Of a DNA stretch of 64,000 nt, positions 7,563 through 16,020 are shown in pieces; the stretch's first letter is position 1, and each line of letters opens with the position of its first letter. The position numbers and the translations under genes were made by a program. The notes beneath the pieces were generated by a model. It was not told the DNA's origin and did no database searches. It saw only the letters and a program-made list of their open reading frames with translations. Source of the DNA: Aurantiacibacter spongiae (GTDB lineage Bacteria; Pseudomonadota; Alphaproteobacteria; Sphingomonadales; Sphingomonadaceae); contig NZ_RPFZ01000001.1 of NCBI RefSeq assembly GCF_003815535.1, positions 1,116,001-1,180,000 on the forward strand, read 5' to 3'.

Positions 7563-9701
7563 ATGATGTATCGCTGTCTCGTGGGCGCTCTCGCGCTCGT
7601 TCCCGTTTCGCCCGTTCTCGCGCAGGAGGCCGATCCGCCGGCGGATGAGGGGGTCGAGGGCAGGATGCTTGATGACGCAATCGTCGTCACGGCGGCCCGT
7701 ACGCGTCTTCCCGCCAGCGCGTTGCCTCTGACTGTCGACGTCATCGACACCGAAGCGCTGGAGCGACAGGTGCAGGTCTCCGGTTCGACGGTCGATGCGG
7801 TCTCCGCCCTGCTTCCCTCGTTCTCGCCCACGCGCGAGAAGCTGTCCGGTGCCGGTGAGAGCCTCCGCGGACGGTCTCCACTCTACGCGATCAATGGCAT
7901 ACCCCAGTCGACGCCCGTCCGCGACGGCTCCCGCGAGGGCTACACGATCGATCCGTTCTTCATCGATCGGGTCGAGGTCATCTACGGGTCCAACGCTCTC
8001 CAGGGCATCGGTGCCACTGGCGGAGTCGTCAACCAGGTGACCGTCGGCGCGCCAAGGGCGGACGGCATCGCCGTTCGTTCGCTGGCACAGATCACCCTTC
8101 CCGATGGATTCGACGGCGAAGGGATCGGCGCGAAGGCGGGAGCGCTGCTCGGCTATCGTGACGGTCCTATCGACGCGAGCTTCGGAGCCACGCTGGAACG
8201 TCGCGGTGCCTTTTTCGACGGGCGGGGCAATCGCATCGGTGTGGACGGCACCCAGGGAGAGGTGCAGGACAGCGACAGCTGGTCGGTCTTCGGTCGGCTC
8301 GGCTATGAACTGGCGAGCGGCGCGCGGATCGAACTGGTAGCCAATCGCTTCGAACTGGAAGGCAATGCCAACTACGTCCTGGTTCCGGGTAGCCGGGCGA
8401 CTGGGACCCCGGCGACGAGCGAACGCGGGATGACCCTTGGGGATCCGCCATCAAACACCGCCGAGCTCGTTTCCGCGTCGCTGACCGATCCCGACCTCGG
8501 CGGGGGGACGTTCGTCCTGCAGGGTTTCTACAGCCGGACCGATGACGTCTTCGGCGGCGGTGTGTTCGGCACGTTCCAGGATCCGACCATCGATCCCACC
8601 GGCACGCTCTTCGACCAGTCCGCCAACCGCTCGCGCAAGCTGGGAGGCAAGATCAGCTACGAACGGGCGATGCCGGGTCTCGAGGACCTCGTGCTGACTG
8701 CCGGGTTCGATGCGCTCTTCGATCGGACCGAGCAGTCGCTGGTCCAGACCGATCGCGTCTGGGTTCCGCGCAGCGATTTCCGCAGCCTTGCTCCCTTCCT
8801 GCAGGGCAACCTGGCTCTGGCCGATGGTCTCGTCCGCCTGGCCGGGGGCCTCCGCTACGAGAACGTCGAGCTGGAGGTCGGTGACTTCACCACGCTGGCG
8901 AGTTACGGAGCGGTTGATGTGGAGGGGGGATCGCCGTCGTTCCAGGACGTCCTGTGGAACGGCGGCGTCATCCTCGAACCGATCGACGGCCTGCGCGCGT
9001 ATGGCAGCTACGCGGAGGGCTTCACCATCGCCGACGTCGGCCGGATCCTGCGGGGCATCAGCCGGGCGGGGGTCGACGTCGACGATTTCCTCTCGCTGGA
9101 ACCGGTGATCTCGAACAACCGGGAGATCGGGCTCGAATGGGACCGGGGACCGCTGTCGGCTTCCGCGAGCTATTTCTGGTCCTCGAGCGACTTCGGCTCG
9201 CTCCTCGTGCTCCGCAACGACGTATTCGAGGTCGAGCGCCAGCCGATCGAGATCGAGGGTTTCGAAGCGAGCGTCGATTGGCAGACGCCCTTGCCCGGTC
9301 TGTCGCTGAGCGGCGGGTACGCCGCTCTCTCCGGTCGAACGGATGGTGACGCCGACGGACTGGTGGACGAGGACCTGGACGGTGCGAACATCTCGCCCGA
9401 TCGGCTCAATCTCGCGGCTGACTACGAGGAGGGACGCCTCTCCGCACGCGCACAGGCGCGCTTCTACCTTCCCCGCGAATTCAACGATGTTGCCACCGCC
9501 ACCGACTTCGAGGGCTACACGCTGCTTGACATGTTCGTCGCCTATCGCACGGACTTCGGCGAGATAGCGCTGGCGGTCCAGAACCTGACCGACGAGTTCT
9601 ACGTCACTTACGACAGCGATACCGTCCGGGTGACGGACGACAGTCGCTTCTTCGCGGGGCGCGGTCGGACCTTCACGCTGAGCTGGCGCGGCGCGTTCTG
9701 A
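7563..9701 (+). CDS. TonB-dependent siderophore/iron receptor
   Basis: The 712-residue product has a signal peptide (MMYRCLVGALALVPVSPVLAQ), a TonB-box-like stretch (DDAIVVTAARTR), a plug domain (about 40-160, with VIDTEALERQ and FIDRVEVIYGSNALQG) and a 22-strand-type barrel ending FTLSWRGAF with the terminal aromatic typical of outer-membrane porins. Such receptors import ferric siderophores using TonB energy. I chose the ATG at 7563 because GAGGAG lies just upstream; the frame is open further 5' but has no signal peptide there. It is coupled to the PepSY gene through TGATG and preceded by a Fur-like box. Substrate is unknown. Confidence 0.9.
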   Translation: MMYRCLVGALALVPVSPVLAQEADPPADEGVEGRMLDDAIVVTAARTRLPASALPLTVDVIDTEALERQVQVSGSTVDAVSALLPSFSPTREKLSGAGESLRGRSPLYAINGIPQSTPVRDGSREGYTIDPFFIDRVEVIYGSNALQGIGATGGVVNQVTVGAPRADGIAVRSLAQITLPDGFDGEGIGAKAGALLGYRDGPIDASFGATLERRGAFFDGRGNRIGVDGTQGEVQDSDSWSVFGRLGYELASGARIELVANRFELEGNANYVLVPGSRATGTPATSERGMTLGDPPSNTAELVSASLTDPDLGGGTFVLQGFYSRTDDVFGGGVFGTFQDPTIDPTGTLFDQSANRSRKLGGKISYERAMPGLEDLVLTAGFDALFDRTEQSLVQTDRVWVPRSDFRSLAPFLQGNLALADGLVRLAGGLRYENVELEVGDFTTLASYGAVDVEGGSPSFQDVLWNGGVILEPIDGLRAYGSYAEGFTIADVGRILRGISRAGVDVDDFLSLEPVISNNREIGLEWDRGPLSASASYFWSSSDFGSLLVLRNDVFEVERQPIEIEGFEASVDWQTPLPGLSLSGGYAALSGRTDGDADGLVDEDLDGANISPDRLNLAADYEEGRLSARAQARFYLPREFNDVATATDFEGYTLLDMFVAYRTDFGEIALAVQNLTDEFYVTYDSDTVRVTDDSRFFAGRGRTFTLSWRGAF

Positions 9702-10786
9702 TGAAGGTGCTGGCCCTCCTCCATCGCTGGACCGGCGGGCTGATCGGCCTGTTGCTCGCGGTGATCGGCCTTTCCGGAACGGTGCTGCTGTGGGAGGACA
9801 GTTGGATCCTGCTCGACGGTGCCGGTGACGGTCCGGTCACCGATGCGATCACGCTCGGCCGGGTCGTGGAGCGAGCGCTGGAGGTCGATCCAGCCCTCTC
9901 GCGCATCACTTTCGCCGGGGACGAGATCGGCCTGAACCAGGCGATGTACGCCGATGGCAGCGGGGCCTACATCACTCAAGGCGGGTCGATCGTCGAACGG
10001 TGGGCCGGAATGTGGGAACGCCCCGAGCTGTGGCTCTTCGACCTTCATCACTATCTCCTGATGGGAGAGACGGGAAAGACGCTGACGGGCGTGCTCGGTC
10101 TGGTCCTGCTGGCGTTCACCGTCAGCGGCCTGATCCTGTGGTGGCGCGTCCGGCGGACCTTCCGCTTCCGCATCTGGCCGGCCCGCTACACCAGGAGCGC
10201 GATCGTGCGGCAGCATCGCGATCTGGGTGCGGTGGCTTCCCCCCTGCTGCTGCTCGTCGCGGTGACCGGGACCCTGATGGTGTTTCCCGCGCTTTCGACC
10301 CTCCTGCTTTCTCCACTCGCCGAGGCAAGTCCGGAGGACTCGCAGCCGCGCGCATCAGGATCCGTCGACGATGGCACCGACTGGCTGAAGGTCATGGTAT
10401 CCGCCGGGCAGGTCTTCCCTGGTGCCGAGCCCCGTCGGCTGATGATGCCGACCGCACCGGGAGAACCCATCGCGATCAGGTACCGGCAGGAGTTCGAGTG
10501 GACGCCGAACGGGCGGAGCTACGTCTTCGTCGATCCGGCCGATGCCGTCGTCGTCGCCAGCACCGATCCGGCAGAGGGCGATCTGGCATCGAGCATCGCC
10601 GAGAAATACTATCCGGTCCACGCGGCGAAGGTCGGCGGTCTCGTGTGGAGGATCGTGCTGACGTTCGCGGGCCTGTCCCTCACCATCCTGGGCCTGCTGG
10701 CGAGCATCAGCTTCTGGACGGACCTTGTCGGCGGTCGCACGGCTTCCGTGTGTGGAAGCCGGGTAGATGGCGCGCTGATCTCCTAA
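9701..10786 (+). CDS. PepSY-associated membrane protein (putative ferric reductase type)
   Basis: This 361-residue protein begins with HRWTGGLIGLLLAVIGLSGTVLLW, the classic PepSY_TM first helix, and has further helices near residues 135-150, 178-205 and 310-340 with His residues (HRW, DLHHYLL, QHRDLG) that could bind haem. Relatives of the PiuB/FhuE-reductase type reduce iron from imported siderophores at the inner membrane. The start overlaps the receptor stop by one base (TGATG), so the two are an operon. The last 20 residues (GGRTASVCGSRVDG) look atypical and include an inverted repeat in the DNA, perhaps a read-through tail. Confidence 0.85.
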   Translation: MKVLALLHRWTGGLIGLLLAVIGLSGTVLLWEDSWILLDGAGDGPVTDAITLGRVVERALEVDPALSRITFAGDEIGLNQAMYADGSGAYITQGGSIVERWAGMWERPELWLFDLHHYLLMGETGKTLTGVLGLVLLAFTVSGLILWWRVRRTFRFRIWPARYTRSAIVRQHRDLGAVASPLLLLVAVTGTLMVFPALSTLLLSPLAEASPEDSQPRASGSVDDGTDWLKVMVSAGQVFPGAEPRRLMMPTAPGEPIAIRYRQEFEWTPNGRSYVFVDPADAVVVASTDPAEGDLASSIAEKYYPVHAAKVGGLVWRIVLTFAGLSLTILGLLASISFWTDLVGGRTASVCGSRVDGALIS

Positions 10787-11000
10787 TTTCCCTTACCCGG
10801 TGAAACTGCGGTGGCCTGCGGGATGGGCCGGGTCCGTGCGCGCCCGCGCCGGGCGCGACGTGCGATCGCTCATTGCCGGTTGGTTGCTTCGTTCGACCCT
10901 AGGCTGACCCTTCCGAGGTCTTCTCCATGTCCGATCGGACCTTGGAGGGCGCCTTGCCGACCGCGCGCCGATGCGGCCGGGTTCGACTTGACCGGACCGC

Positions 11001-11561
11001 TCAAGCGAGATCGATGACTTGTCCGTAGGTGACGCCCAGTCCACGGGCCAACGCCTTCATCAACCTTTCCGCGTCCTGTCGGCCGCGGTGGGGTGCCGGA
11101 CTGGCCTGCAGCCAGGACGAGAGGCGTTGGTGGCCTGCATGGGGAAGTCTAAAGGCCAGCATCGCGAAGTCGCCGAGATCGAACGTCGCGTTCCTTCCTG
11201 CCGCGTGCTGCAGCATCGCCAGCCAGTGGCGATCGAGGCCGCCGCCATCGCAATAAGCCACGCTCGTGCCGAGGATCTCGTTGAGTTGTCTCATTGCCTC
11301 CTGCGGCGAGAGACCCTGGGCCAGCTCCTCGCGGGAGATGCCATGGATTCCGGCGGACCGGGTCGACCACGAACCGTGTCTTGTCCAAGCCGACGGCGGC
11401 GAGATCAGGCTCGACCAGCTTTCGATGGCCCGGTCGGGCGAAACCCACCGCGCGACTCCGACCTCGATGGGATAGGTTCCGTCGTCCAGGGACGAGGCCT
11501 CGAAATCTATCGTGTGTAGTGGCCATGGCAACGGCCGGGTGTCTTCGGGTTCGGCTTCCAT
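11001..11561 (-). CDS. DEDDh-type 3'-5' exonuclease
   Basis: This 186-residue protein shows the DnaQ-like exonuclease motifs: Exo I IDFEASSL (Asp and Glu), Exo II around VAYCDGGGLDRHW, and Exo III with HRGRQDAERL (His and Asp). The fold degrades DNA or RNA from 3' ends using two metal ions. The gene stands alone; the 214-bp gap after the PepSY gene shows no gene. The ATG at 11561 is the only good start. The length fits stand-alone exonuclease domains, and a second DEDDh gene lies at 16021. Substrate is not known. Confidence 0.8.
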   Translation of the reverse strand: MEAEPEDTRPLPWPLHTIDFEASSLDDGTYPIEVGVARWVSPDRAIESWSSLISPPSAWTRHGSWSTRSAGIHGISREELAQGLSPQEAMRQLNEILGTSVAYCDGGGLDRHWLAMLQHAAGRNATFDLGDFAMLAFRLPHAGHQRLSSWLQASPAPHRGRQDAERLMKALARGLGVTYGQVIDLA

Positions 11562-11667
11562 ACGGGCAACTGATACGTTAAGGGGTCAGTGATCGCGACC
11601 GTCGTGATGGCGAGGCGCGAAAGCGGCTGTGCCGTCATCCTTCCGGCTTCGCTGGGGCATTTGCTTC

Positions 11668-13638
11668 TCAAACACCGAATGGAAAGGTGTCCGCGCCTCG
11701 GTCATGTGGTTCGTGCTCGGTCAGCGGTTCGAGCGCACGGGTCCGGTCGAACCAGCAATAGGCATCGAACTGTCTCGGCAGGACCGCCTCACTGTAATGG
11801 CTCCAGCGTTCGGTCTCCGGTCTGTAGATCACCCCGATGAACCGTTCGAGACGCGGCTCCTCCAGACGTCTCACGACCGCGTGGTCGCCTCGCAGATCCA
11901 GCAGGAACCGCTCGACCCCGCTATCGTGGCACAGTCGCTCGTAGCTGTCGCGCCGCGACGGTACCACGTCCTTCGTCTCCCGCTCCCCGTCCCAGTCCGT
12001 CGCCGCACTGACCGTCCCGGCATGCGTTCCGAAACCTATGAGCGCGACCTCGTCGCCCCATCTCTCGCGGGCGAGCTGCCCCAGATTGTGTTCGCCTCGG
12101 ACCGCACCCATGTCGGTCGCGCGGGCATCGCCGATGTGGCTGTTGTGCGCCCATACGATGGCCTTGCTATCCGGTCCGCGCTCCTCCAGCAGATGCGCGA
12201 GCGTCTCGGTCATGTGGCTGTCGCGCAGGTTCCAGCTCTCGGCGCCGCCATGGTACATGACGCGGTAGTAGCGTTCGGCCGAAGCCACGAGCCGCGCGTT
12301 CATGGCCGCGGAGAAGCTGCCGCCGTCGCCCTCCAGCGAACGGTTCAGGAGTTCGCAGCACTGCTCCACGACGGCTTCTTCGCATTCGGCGAACCCATTG
12401 CGCATTGCGGCCCGGCCGTACGCGGCTGGTTCCGACTGCCAGGGGGTCAGGCAGCCGTACCGCTCACGTGCGACCCGGGCCGCCTCGGGATCGGCATCGT
12501 CGAGATAGGCGAGCACCGCCTGGACGGAGCCGGACATGTTGTAGATGTCGAGCCCATAAAAGCCGACCTTGGCATCCTCTGCCCGTTCCGAGTTGATGAA
12601 TCGCAATCGCTCCAGGAAGGGCGGCATGACCGTGTTTCGCCACATCCAGGTCGGGAAGCGCCGGAAGGGGGGCGAAGTACCGGACCGCTCCTCCACTCCC
12701 CGGATATGGCGATCATACACGGCTGCGTCCGGCCAGTCGCCTTCGACCGCGACGATCGTGAACCCATGTCGTTCCGCCAGGTGCCGGGTTATGGCGGCGC
12801 GCGCGGCGTAGAACTCGTGCGTGCCGTGGCTGCATTCGCCGAGCATCACGATGCGCTTCTCCGCGAACCCATCGAACGCGCGGGCGAATGCGGGGTCATC
12901 AATCGGCGGTAGCGGATGGCACGCGTCGGCGATGACTTGCGGCAGCGGCGCGTCGCGCAGCGCCCGGTGGTCGCTCGCCGCCCGCGAACCGTCTTCAGGG
13001 ACCGTAATCTTCAGCAGGGGAACGAAGCGGACCGGTGCGATCTCGCGTCGCGCCCACGCGTCGCTCCCGGTGCGGACCATGACGGTCAGCTGTTGGATCT
13101 CTTCGCCACCGACGGGCATGACGATGCGCCCGCCGATGCGGAGCTGGTTCATGAGCGCGTCGGGTATCTCGGCGAACCGGGCGGCGACCAGGATCGCGTC
13201 GAACGGCGCCTGTTCGGGCAGTCCTGCCAGGCCATCCCCGAGGATGACCTCGCAGTTATCGTAGCCGAGGCGGTCGATCCTCTGCACCGCACGGGTGGCC
13301 AGTGCCTCGTGACGCTCGACCGCGAACACCTCGCGTGCGATCCGGGACAGTACAGCGGCGGCGTAACCGGAGCCCGCTCCGATCTCGAGGACGCGGTCCC
13401 CGTCCGAGATGTCGGCCGCATTGATCATGCAGGCGACGATGAAGGGCTGGCTTATGGTCTGTCCGGACTGGATCGGCAGCGCGGAATCCTCGTAGGCGAA
13501 CTCCTCCATCCCTTCGTCGACGAACATCTCGCGCGGGACCTCGCCGAATGCGCGCAGGATCGCCTCGTCGTCTATTCCGCGCGCGGCGATCTGCCGTTCC
13601 ACCATCCGGCGCCGATCATCTTTTCGGGATTCACCCAT
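11668..13638 (-). CDS. Fusion: protein-L-isoaspartate O-methyltransferase + erythromycin esterase-like domain
   Basis: The 656-residue product joins two enzymes. Residues 1-215 are a PCMT domain (RRRMVERQI, SGQTISQPFIVA, SAM loop LEIGAGSGYAA), which repairs isoaspartyl residues using S-adenosylmethionine. Residues 250-640 are an erythromycin esterase (EreA/EreB-like) domain with LGECSHGTHEFY holding the catalytic Glu/His, and FYGLDIYNMSGS. The ATG at 13638 is chosen because it overlaps the stop of the preceding HAD gene by eight bases and the PCMT helix follows; a longer open frame upstream is the HAD gene in another frame. Macrolide hydrolysis should not be assumed, since most relatives lack known activity. 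Confidence 0.85.
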   Translation of the reverse strand: MGESRKDDRRRMVERQIAARGIDDEAILRAFGEVPREMFVDEGMEEFAYEDSALPIQSGQTISQPFIVACMINAADISDGDRVLEIGAGSGYAAAVLSRIAREVFAVERHEALATRAVQRIDRLGYDNCEVILGDGLAGLPEQAPFDAILVAARFAEIPDALMNQLRIGGRIVMPVGGEEIQQLTVMVRTGSDAWARREIAPVRFVPLLKITVPEDGSRAASDHRALRDAPLPQVIADACHPLPPIDDPAFARAFDGFAEKRIVMLGECSHGTHEFYAARAAITRHLAERHGFTIVAVEGDWPDAAVYDRHIRGVEERSGTSPPFRRFPTWMWRNTVMPPFLERLRFINSERAEDAKVGFYGLDIYNMSGSVQAVLAYLDDADPEAARVARERYGCLTPWQSEPAAYGRAAMRNGFAECEEAVVEQCCELLNRSLEGDGGSFSAAMNARLVASAERYYRVMYHGGAESWNLRDSHMTETLAHLLEERGPDSKAIVWAHNSHIGDARATDMGAVRGEHNLGQLARERWGDEVALIGFGTHAGTVSAATDWDGERETKDVVPSRRDSYERLCHDSGVERFLLDLRGDHAVVRRLEEPRLERFIGVIYRPETERWSHYSEAVLPRQFDAYCWFDRTRALEPLTEHEPHDRGADTFPFGV

Positions 13639-14149
13639 CACGACCCTGCCCTTCCGTGTCCATCGGTCCGGAGGGCTGTCCTTCGAGCACGTCCGATGCG
13701 CGCAGTTCATCGAGGGATTCTTCGGCGCTGGTGTGATGGACGAAGATGCCGCCCATCTCCTCCCACAGATGCCGATGACGCAGCGTGTCGTCCACCAGTA
13801 CATCGCCGGGCGCGGCGTGGTCGCGCTTGTCGCGCGCCATGCAGGTGATGATCTGCGTTCCGGGGAAGTGACGGGCCGCCCAACGGATCTTCTGGGCCTC
13901 CGCCCATCGGCCCCGGGGGCAGCCGGTCAGGATGATCGGGTCGAGATGCCGGACGGCATCGAAGAGGCACCGGGCGTCAGGCAGGAGAGGAAGCTCGGCG
14001 TAGAAATCCGGTTGTCCGGCAAGTCGCGACCAGAACGCCTGGAGGCCGAACCGGCGCTCGAAGCGTCGCGGGTGCATCCCCAGCACCGCTTCCGCTCCCC
14101 GATCGAAATCGGCCAGGACGCCATCGCAATCGAGGAACAGCTGCGTCAT
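13631..14149 (-). CDS. HAD-fold phosphatase, 5'-nucleotidase-like
   Basis: This 172-residue protein opens FLDCDGVLADFD, the HAD motif I with nucleophile Asp and acid/base Asp, and carries ILTGCP (motif II) and VLVDDT (motif III/IV). The layout matches small 5'(3')-deoxyribonucleotidase-like HAD proteins. Its ATG at 14149 overlaps the stop of the upstream 2H-like gene (ATGA), and its end overlaps the PCMT/esterase gene, so the three are translated as one operon. Substrate is inferred only from the subfamily. Confidence 0.8.
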   Translation of the reverse strand: MTQLFLDCDGVLADFDRGAEAVLGMHPRRFERRFGLQAFWSRLAGQPDFYAELPLLPDARCLFDAVRHLDPIILTGCPRGRWAEAQKIRWAARHFPGTQIITCMARDKRDHAAPGDVLVDDTLRHRHLWEEMGGIFVHHTSAEESLDELRASDVLEGQPSGPMDTEGQGRDG

Positions 14150-14520
14150 GGCCAGCTGGCCGGAACGAGCGGGATCGTGATTGGCGCGTCTACGGGATTC
14201 CAACCTAGCCGCGCGAGCACGTCGTTGCTGTCCTTTGGCTCGCGGCCACGTGCACGGTCGATCGACCATGTGATGTGATACGTGCCGCCGTCCGGTCTCG
14301 CGGTCGTGCCGCGGATCTCGACGACCAGGGCCTGCAGGCCCTCGCCATCGTTCACATGCCCGACGATACTTCCCTCCTCCGCCGTCGCAGGCGCTTCCTG
14401 TCGAGCCTTCGGGGGCGTCAGGGTCACGTGGTCGGCGATCACGTCGGGCCATGCGGGCGGGAACCGCTCGAGGAGCCGGACGCGTAGGAATCTGTCGAGC
14501 TTCCATCCGGTAGCCTTCAC
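14146..14520 (-). CDS. Small protein with two 2H-phosphoesterase motifs
   Basis: This 124-residue protein shows two H-x-T-x motifs, DHVTL near residue 31 and YHITW near residue 82, the spacing and hydrophobic setting expected of the 2H phosphoesterase superfamily (2',3'-cyclic phosphodiesterases, LigT, and the phosphodiesterase part of tRNA ligases). The opening KATGWKLDRFLRVRLLERFPP resembles short proteins related to tRNA-ligase phosphodiesterase regions. It heads the operon with the HAD nucleotidase and the PCMT/esterase fusion. Both histidines are present, so activity on cyclic phosphates or RNA ends is plausible, though untested. Confidence 0.6.
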   Translation of the reverse strand: MKATGWKLDRFLRVRLLERFPPAWPDVIADHVTLTPPKARQEAPATAEEGSIVGHVNDGEGLQALVVEIRGTTARPDGGTYHITWSIDRARGREPKDSNDVLARLGWNPVDAPITIPLVPASWP

Positions 14521-14529
14521 GTGAGCGAC

Positions 14530-14826
14530 CTAGGCATTCCCGTTCTTCCGGCGCGTCTCCCAGCCCTTCCTGGCCGCTTCGGAACGCGTTTCCGAACCCT
14601 GGCCGGAGCCGCTCTTCCGGCCGCCCTTGCGCGAACTCTCGTGCGTGACCTTCTTTCCGCGGCCGGAACCGGACTTGTTGCCTCCGCCCGACTCCTTGTT
14701 GACAGTGGCCCAGGCGCGCTTTTCCGCTTCCTTCTTGGACACGCCCCGCTCTTCGTATCCTTCCTCGATATGGGCGGCCTTGCGCTTCTGCTTGTCGGTG
14801 TAGCTCGATTTGTCGCCTTTCGCCAT
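14530..14826 (-). CDS. Small basic Lys/Gly/Ser-rich protein
   Basis: This 98-residue protein starts MAKGDKSSYTDKQKRKA and is rich in Lys, Arg, Gly and Ser, ending in repeats such as SSRKGGRK and AARKGWETRRK. Similar proteins are often labelled plasmid stabilisation or stress-related KGG-type proteins. The first half (KQKRKAAHIEEGYEERG) forms a likely helical module; the second half is disordered and may bind nucleic acid. It ends ten bases before the 2H-like gene and could be its operon leader. The function is not established. Confidence 0.65.
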   Translation of the reverse strand: MAKGDKSSYTDKQKRKAAHIEEGYEERGVSKKEAEKRAWATVNKESGGGNKSGSGRGKKVTHESSRKGGRKSGSGQGSETRSEAARKGWETRRKNGNA

Positions 14827-15032
14827 CGTCGTTCTCCTCTCAGCGCTCTCCCGTTGCCGGCGTTCGCCCGCTGAAGTTGAAGCAACCGAGCGCTGCGAGC
14901 GTTCCCGCGCTCATTGGCCGTTCGATACTTCTTCGGAGAGATGCGGAGTCTTCGATCCGCCGTGCCAACCTCGTCGCCCAAGAGATCCTGGCGCCGGACC
15001 CGACGGATCCTGGCCCGGAGGTCGCGGCATCG

Positions 15033-15299
15033 TTAGTCGGCCAGCCGGGATATGAACATAGAGAGTGACCGGAGGGCGTCACGCTCGACGCGATAGGTTA
15101 TGCCCCGGCCTTCCCGCTTCGAGGACACGAGGCCGGCGTTCCGCAGGACCGTGAGGTGGACCGAGGTGTTCGTCCGCAACGCCCCGGTCATCTCGGCGAG
15201 CTGGGCCGCGGAAAGCCCTTCTCCTTGCCGGGCCAACGCCGTCAGGATCTCCAGGCGTACGGGTTGCGCCAGCGCCGATAGCCGGGAGGTCACGTCCAT
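15033..15299 (-). CDS. ArsR-family winged-helix repressor
   Basis: An 88-residue ArsR/SmtB-type protein: LSALAQPVRLEILTAL, LSAAQLAEMTGALRTNTSVHLTVLRNAGLV (helix-turn-helix) and KREGRGITYRVERDAL (wing). No metal-binding CxC motif is present, so the inducer is unlikely to be arsenic-type metal. I prefer the ATG at 15299 because GGGAGA sits nine bases upstream; the ATG at 15308 is too close to that site. A palindrome and divergent promoter sit between it and the operon starting at 15448, so it probably controls both. Confidence 0.8.
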   Translation of the reverse strand: MDVTSRLSALAQPVRLEILTALARQGEGLSAAQLAEMTGALRTNTSVHLTVLRNAGLVSSKREGRGITYRVERDALRSLSMFISRLAD

Positions 15300-15325
15300 C
15301 TTTTTCATTCTCCCACAGATAGCAA

Positions 15326-15397
15326 GCCATACCCCCAGGCGCAAGATGCGTCAATCTGTCAACGCGTATTGACATGTTAGTATTCTGTTTCTATCTC
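15326..15397. promoter_or_regulatory. Divergent promoters with palindromic operator, ArsR gene / exonuclease operon
   Basis: The palindrome TGTCAACGCGTATTGACA (15357-15374, 6-bp arms, 6-bp centre) contains the plus-strand -35 element TTGACA (15369-15374), followed after 17 bp by TATCTC (15392-15397). On the minus strand TTGACG (15354-15349) is followed after 17 bp by TATGGC (15331-15326), giving a short leader to the ArsR start. Repressor binding at the palindrome would block the plus-strand promoter directly. Confidence 0.55.
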
Positions 15398-15447
15398 CGC
15401 CTCTCCAGGCATCGGGCTGTCCGGTGCGGAGTGTGGGGAGCGGTGCC

Positions 15448-15810
15448 ATGGGCGATGCCGCGCAGTACATGTTCGACCCCTGGTTTGAAGGGCACGGGTC
15501 CGACTGGAACCTCGATCCTCTCGAGGAGACGGGTGGGGGGATGATGGCCGTGCGCCGCGTCTCGCTCGTTCGGATCGCCTGCGTGGCGGCCGAGACCGGA
15601 GCCCGGATGCAGAGGGACGGCCTCGCGGTCGACCCCGTCGGATGGATGGTCACGCCTCTCGGGCTGTTCGACGGGCGTGCGCCGATCGAGGCCTGCATGG
15701 AGCGCGACGAATGCTCGAAGGCCATCCTGCTCCACGGTCTCGGACTTGGTCTGGACGCAGATCCCTCGGTGCTTGATCGCCTGCTGTCGGACGATGACGA
15801 TGGTCGGTGA
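15448..15810 (+). CDS. Hypothetical protein, possibly MbcA/ParS-like (DUF2384-type) C-terminal domain
   Basis: This 120-residue acidic protein ends with DPVGWMVTPLGLFDGRAPIE and LLHGLGLGLDADPSVLDRLL. The pattern of W-x-xTP--FDGR-PIE recalls the toxin-binding MbcA/ParS domain of Xre-type antitoxins, but no helix-turn-helix or RES/COLD toxin is next to it, so this is tentative. The ATG at 15448 is preferred over a GTG at 15424 because GGGGAG lies about nine bases before it. It is the first gene behind the ArsR-controlled promoter. Confidence 0.65.
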   Translation: MGDAAQYMFDPWFEGHGSDWNLDPLEETGGGMMAVRRVSLVRIACVAAETGARMQRDGLAVDPVGWMVTPLGLFDGRAPIEACMERDECSKAILLHGLGLGLDADPSVLDRLLSDDDDGR

Positions 15811-15861
15811 ACCGCCACGAGCCGTCCGGTCGGTGGACCCGGCCCCTACGACCCTTCCGCC

Positions 15862-16014
15862 ATGTCGCCGGATTTCGCTCGGGACCGCCCGGCGATCCTG
15901 CAAGATCACGACGGTCGGTGTCGCCCCGCGGTTCCAGCGGCACTTGCCGATCGGGAGATCGACAGGAGCTACAGGCCGCCGACCGGCGACTGTCTGCGAC
16001 CGCGCCGGGGGTAG
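15862..16014 (+). CDS. Candidate small protein, 50 residues
   Basis: In the 210-bp space between two operon genes an ATG frame (MSPDFARDRPAILQDHDG...) ends six bases before the exonuclease ATG, matching the tight packing of the rest of the operon. It contains two cysteines and is rich in Arg, Asp and Pro. No family is recognised. It could be a chance frame in GC-rich DNA. Confidence 0.3.
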   Translation: MSPDFARDRPAILQDHDGRCRPAVPAALADREIDRSYRPPTGDCLRPRRG

Positions 16015-16020
16015 GCTTTC

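Noticed and set aside
10739-10762. Inverted repeat GGCTTCC/GGAAGCC near the PepSY stop
   Set aside because: It lies inside the reading frame and has no T-run after it, so it is not called as a terminator.
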